In this document: positions 61,374-64,000 of the stretch, in pieces
Position numbering within the stretch: the stretch's first letter is position 1
Layout of the letters: the number at the start of each line of letters is the position of its first letter
Source of the DNA: Acherontichlamydia pituitae
Lineage (GTDB): Bacteria > Chlamydiota > Chlamydiia > Chlamydiales > Rhabdochlamydiaceae
Reading direction: 5' to 3'
DNA length: 64,000 nucleotides
Assembly: GCA_019634675.1 (NCBI GenBank)
Contig: JAHCAX010000008.1
Span: 35,251 to 99,250, forward strand
Made by a program: the position numbers and the translations under genes
The notes under the pieces: generated by a model
The model's database searches: none
Told to the model about the DNA's origin: nothing
Seen by the model: the letters and a program-made list of their open reading frames with translations, nothing else

Positions 61374-62810
61374 ATGCACGATGTAAACCTGCAAAAAAAA
61401 AATAAAATTTCCCTAGAAGATTACGACTATCGGCAGGATATCGAAAATCGTCTTCTCATGGGACAGTTTACATCTGTCGACTTGGAAGTCTTGGAAGAGA
61501 TCCTTTATAGTTCCATCACCATTCCGATCCGCAAGCTAGCAAAAAACTTAAGCCTCGAAGAAGAAGAGCTCCTTCCCATTTTGCAGAAATTGAGCAAATC
61601 GGGACTGTTTGCTTACGACGATGAGACGATTACCGTCGATAAAGAGCTGCGCAAATACTTTGAAACACAGATCATGAAGTTCGACCCCGATTTCAAGCCT
61701 GGAATGGAGTATTTGCAGAGCCTTTTGCGCAAGGTTCCCATCCATGTGCTCCCTATCTGGTATTCGATTCCAAGAACGTCCAATAATATCTTCGAGTCGC
61801 TTGTCGAAAAATACCTGCTGACGCCCCAGATCTTCCAACGCTACCTGCTCGACCTCAACTTCCCCAATCCCACGCTCAATGCGATCGTCAAGGACGTCTA
61901 CAGCGCCCCGGATTTTTCCGTATTTGCCAAAGACCTTGTCGATAAGTATGGTCTTTCAAAGGAGCAGTTCGAAGAATACTTGCTTTACCTCGAGTTCAAC
62001 TTTGTCTGCTGCTTAGGGTATCGGAAAGTCGATGATGATTGGAAAGAGGTCGTCACCCCTTTTCATGAATGGCATGAATACCTGATGTTTTTGCGGACCA
62101 CCGAAGCTCCCTCTATCGCCACAGCAGAAAAAATCCAGCGGGCAAGGCCTCAAGACTTTTCCTTTATTCAAGACATCAGCGCCGTGCTGACGATGGCAAA
62201 AAAACAGCCTATTCCGCTTACTGCCGGCAAAGATGGGTTGATAACCCTTCAGGCTGCTAATTTTTCCACATTGGCCTCCAAATTGGAAGGTTTTAAAGAA
62301 AGCGATGCCGATCTTCCAAGCTATATCGACCGGCTGATCTCTAAATTACGCATTCTCAAGCTTGCCGATATCGTTGACGACCGCCTCTATGCGTTGGAAG
62401 CGGCGAACGACTGGCTCGATATGCGCCCTGAAAACCGCGCTATCTTCTTATATCGGCATCCCCTGAATCGGCTCGACAACCCCAAAATCGCCCCACAATT
62501 ATGCACCGACAGGAATATCAAAGAAGCGGAGAAGAGCATCCAGAGGGTCCTCAATTCAGGATGGGTCTATTTTGATGATTTCATCCGAGGGACCATTGTT
62601 CCCCTTGGAGAAGATTCCCTCGTTATGTTAAAGAGACAGGGGAAGACATGGAAATACTGCCTTCCGAGCTATTCTGAAGAAGAGGCCGCCTTGATCCGAT
62701 CTGTCGTCTACGACTGGTTATTTGAAATTGGGGTCACAGCAATTGGCTTGCACGAAGGCAAAGAATGCTTTATGGTCACACCATTTGGACAATCCCTATT
62801 CGGTCGTTAG
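61374..62810 (+). CDS. Conserved hypothetical protein with winged-helix-like segments
   Basis: A 478-residue soluble protein. The frame is open 56 codons upstream, but that part is built from the inverted repeat and is not protein-like; the ATG at 61374 starts a natural acidic sequence (HDVNLQKKNKISLEDYDY). Segments such as IPIRKLAKNLSLEEEELLPILQKLSKSGLFAYDD resemble a winged helix, and a second similar unit may lie near residue 400. No catalytic motif seen. It ends 6 nt before smpB, so they are probably an operon. I expect it to be conserved in related chlamydiae, but I cannot name a family. Confidence 0.7.
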   Translation: MHDVNLQKKNKISLEDYDYRQDIENRLLMGQFTSVDLEVLEEILYSSITIPIRKLAKNLSLEEEELLPILQKLSKSGLFAYDDETITVDKELRKYFETQIMKFDPDFKPGMEYLQSLLRKVPIHVLPIWYSIPRTSNNIFESLVEKYLLTPQIFQRYLLDLNFPNPTLNAIVKDVYSAPDFSVFAKDLVDKYGLSKEQFEEYLLYLEFNFVCCLGYRKVDDDWKEVVTPFHEWHEYLMFLRTTEAPSIATAEKIQRARPQDFSFIQDISAVLTMAKKQPIPLTAGKDGLITLQAANFSTLASKLEGFKESDADLPSYIDRLISKLRILKLADIVDDRLYALEAANDWLDMRPENRAIFLYRHPLNRLDNPKIAPQLCTDRNIKEAEKSIQRVLNSGWVYFDDFIRGTIVPLGEDSLVMLKRQGKTWKYCLPSYSEEEAALIRSVVYDWLFEIGVTAIGLHEGKECFMVTPFGQSLFGR

Positions 62811-62816
62811 CAAACA

Positions 62817-63278
62817 ATGTCGAAAAAAAACGATTCAGAACTCGTCTCCAACCGGAAAGCTACCTACGAGTATGAGATCCTTGATACTTGGGAAGCTGGC
62901 ATTGTCCTCGTCGGAACCGAGATCAAATCTCTGCGCAACCATGGAGGGAGCCTCCAAGACTCCTATGTCCTCGTTTCCAAAGGTGAAGTGATTCTAAAAA
63001 ATGCATCGATCTCGCCGTACAAGTTCGGCAACCTGTTCAACCATGAAGAGCGCAGGGACAGAAAACTCCTCCTCCACAAACGGGAAATCGAGAAACTTTA
63101 CACACTCTCCCAAGAAAAAGGTCTCACCTTAATCCCGCTTGGCATGTTTCTGAAGAACGGCTTTGTCAAAGTCAAGATCGCCTGTTGCCGTGGAAAAAAG
63201 CTCCATGATAAACGGGCTTCGATCAAGGAGCGGGAACACAAGAAAGCGATCGACAGGGCCCTTCGCGACCACGGTTAA
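62817..63278 (+). CDS. smpB: SsrA-binding protein
   Basis: A 153-residue OB-fold protein that delivers tmRNA to stalled ribosomes for trans-translation. Conserved blocks: NRKATYEYEILDTWEAGIVL, GTEIKSLR, GGSLQDSYV, HKREIEKL, LIPLGMFLKNGFVKVKIA and the basic tail GKKLHDKRASIKERE. Full length. No ssrA gene is visible in the window. It follows the unknown gene by 6 nt. Confidence 0.96.
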   Translation: MSKKNDSELVSNRKATYEYEILDTWEAGIVLVGTEIKSLRNHGGSLQDSYVLVSKGEVILKNASISPYKFGNLFNHEERRDRKLLLHKREIEKLYTLSQEKGLTLIPLGMFLKNGFVKVKIACCRGKKLHDKRASIKEREHKKAIDRALRDHG

Positions 63279-63550
63279 TGAAACCAATCCCAAAAAAAAC
63301 CATTCGCCATTTTACGATATGTTTTTGCTGTTTAATAATTAAGACCATTCCATAATTCAGCGATCAAGAAATAACAGAGCATTTGGATGAAATTTTGATT
63401 ATGAACAAGCCCGTCTATGCAGGATGCCACATATGGGGTAAGTGTTGATCAAAAGATCGCAAAATGAACATTTTTTTCGATCGATCAATTAGAGAACAGT
63501 CTCAAAATATGGATCATTACAAAATCATTTTAAAATAAGGAGAAAATAAC
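63279..63550. other. Intergenic region without recognisable features
   Basis: 272 bp, AT-rich, between smpB and the zinc-finger-like gene. I looked for a tmRNA gene (tRNA-Ala-like ends) and found none. An AAGGAG site for the next gene is at the right edge. Confidence 0.5.
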
Positions 63551-63928
63551 ATGCCACTCGTAAAACACTCAACTACCTGCGGAATATGTGAACAGTCGGG
63601 AGCGACAGTGCACTGGCGTAATCCATTATCAAATTTCGCTCATCCAGTTTGCCTTCGATGGATTCATCAGGAAAATATCAAACTGCAAGCTGTTCTTGCT
63701 AAACACTTTCCTGAGCCGGGATTCTATCGGAATCTAGCCCAGGTTCATGCCCTGGAAGCGCTGAAAGAAAAAATCAGCGAAGCTTCTATTTTACAGTCCA
63801 AACAATCAGGTAAGCTGGCTGATTGCTTTTCATCGGTAATTGAAAATGCTATTAATGAGTTTAGTATGGGCACAAAATTCACCCCTTGTTTTAGAATTAT
63901 GCCTGTAGGGTTAAACGATTCAGACTAG
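63551..63928 (+). CDS. Small protein with an N-terminal zinc-binding-like motif
   Basis: A 125-residue protein with a strong AAGGAG ribosome site. Its N-terminus, TTCGICEQSGATVHWRN then FAHPVCLRWIH, has the spacing CxxC...H...HxxC of treble-clef or RING/PHD-type zinc fingers. A helical region (LEALKEKISEASIL) follows. No further domain is seen. It could be a ubiquitin-pathway or nucleic-acid-binding effector, but the finger type cannot be fixed by eye. Confidence 0.6.
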   Translation: MPLVKHSTTCGICEQSGATVHWRNPLSNFAHPVCLRWIHQENIKLQAVLAKHFPEPGFYRNLAQVHALEALKEKISEASILQSKQSGKLADCFSSVIENAINEFSMGTKFTPCFRIMPVGLNDSD

Positions 63929-64000
63929 TAAACGCAAAAGCGAGTGTCTACTTAGAAGCTGTTTTATAACTCCACTTTCGGTCTTTGGAGTCTTTTCGCA

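Noticed and set aside
1..64000. CRISPR arrays, rRNA genes, transposase genes or a replication origin
   Set aside because: No regularly spaced repeats, rRNA segments, transposase motifs or DnaA-box clusters were seen.

Overview
The window looks like a chromosomal segment of an environmental (amoeba-associated) member of the Chlamydiae. The support is a fused aroDE gene, an NTT-family nucleotide-transporter-like protein, waaA (Kdo transferase) coupled to leuS, a CHLPS-like alpha/beta hydrolase, a DUF2608 protein, several small proteins with inclusion-membrane-like hydrophobic segments, and many eukaryote-like effectors (leucine-rich repeats, ankyrin, F-box, Ser/Thr kinase). I cannot fix the genus from sequence alone.

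Layout. 1-5584 (-): a tightly overlapping operon for phenylalanine/tyrosine synthesis (DAHP synthase, chorismate mutase, prephenate dehydratase, prephenate dehydrogenase, aminotransferase, aroB, start of aroA). It is read from a near-consensus promoter through a 330-nt leader that encodes a 36-codon peptide packed with Phe and Tyr codons. aroDE runs divergently from an overlapping promoter. 7.1-13.0 kb: DUF2608, a zinc alcohol dehydrogenase, a dicarboxylate/glutamate symporter, a short-chain dehydrogenase and a D-cysteine desulfhydrase-like enzyme. 13.0-28.3 kb: an effector-rich island with a YopT/C58-like protease candidate, two caspase/CHAT-like proteins whose C-termini differ (ankyrin in one, LRR in the other), an F-box-LRR protein, two proteins carrying an N-terminal domain seen again at 50-57 kb, an HD-domain protein and a broken gene. 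28.3-31.8 kb: a palindromic element, a TauE-like exporter and a three-gene type III polyketide synthase/membrane protein/methyltransferase operon. 31.8-35 kb: a Ser/Thr kinase gene flanked by a 94-bp duplication of the methyltransferase gene's 3' end, two unknown genes, and tpx. 35.6-47.3 kb: transport and metabolism (EamA permease, malic enzyme, AraC/GyrI regulator, NTT-like transporter, HD phosphohydrolase, beta-propeller phytase, IMPDH/GMPR enzyme, LPS-type glycosyltransferase, UgpB) and two CAU tRNAs. 47.3-50.2 kb: aconitase. 50.4-56.7 kb: three tandem LRR proteins ending in an IpaH/SspH-type NEL E3 ubiquitin ligase domain with the catalytic CxD motif intact. 56.7-64 kb: duplicated terminators, waaA, leuS, a long inverted repeat, a conserved unknown gene, smpB and a small zinc-finger-like protein.

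The most notable items are the tandem array of three NEL-type ubiquitin ligases sharing an unnamed N-terminal domain with two non-LRR proteins, the caspase-like effector pair, the Phe/Tyr attenuator-like leader, the type III PKS operon, and several structured repeats (long palindromes, duplicated gene ends, covarying terminators). Family assignments come from recalled motifs and spacing; no database search was run.
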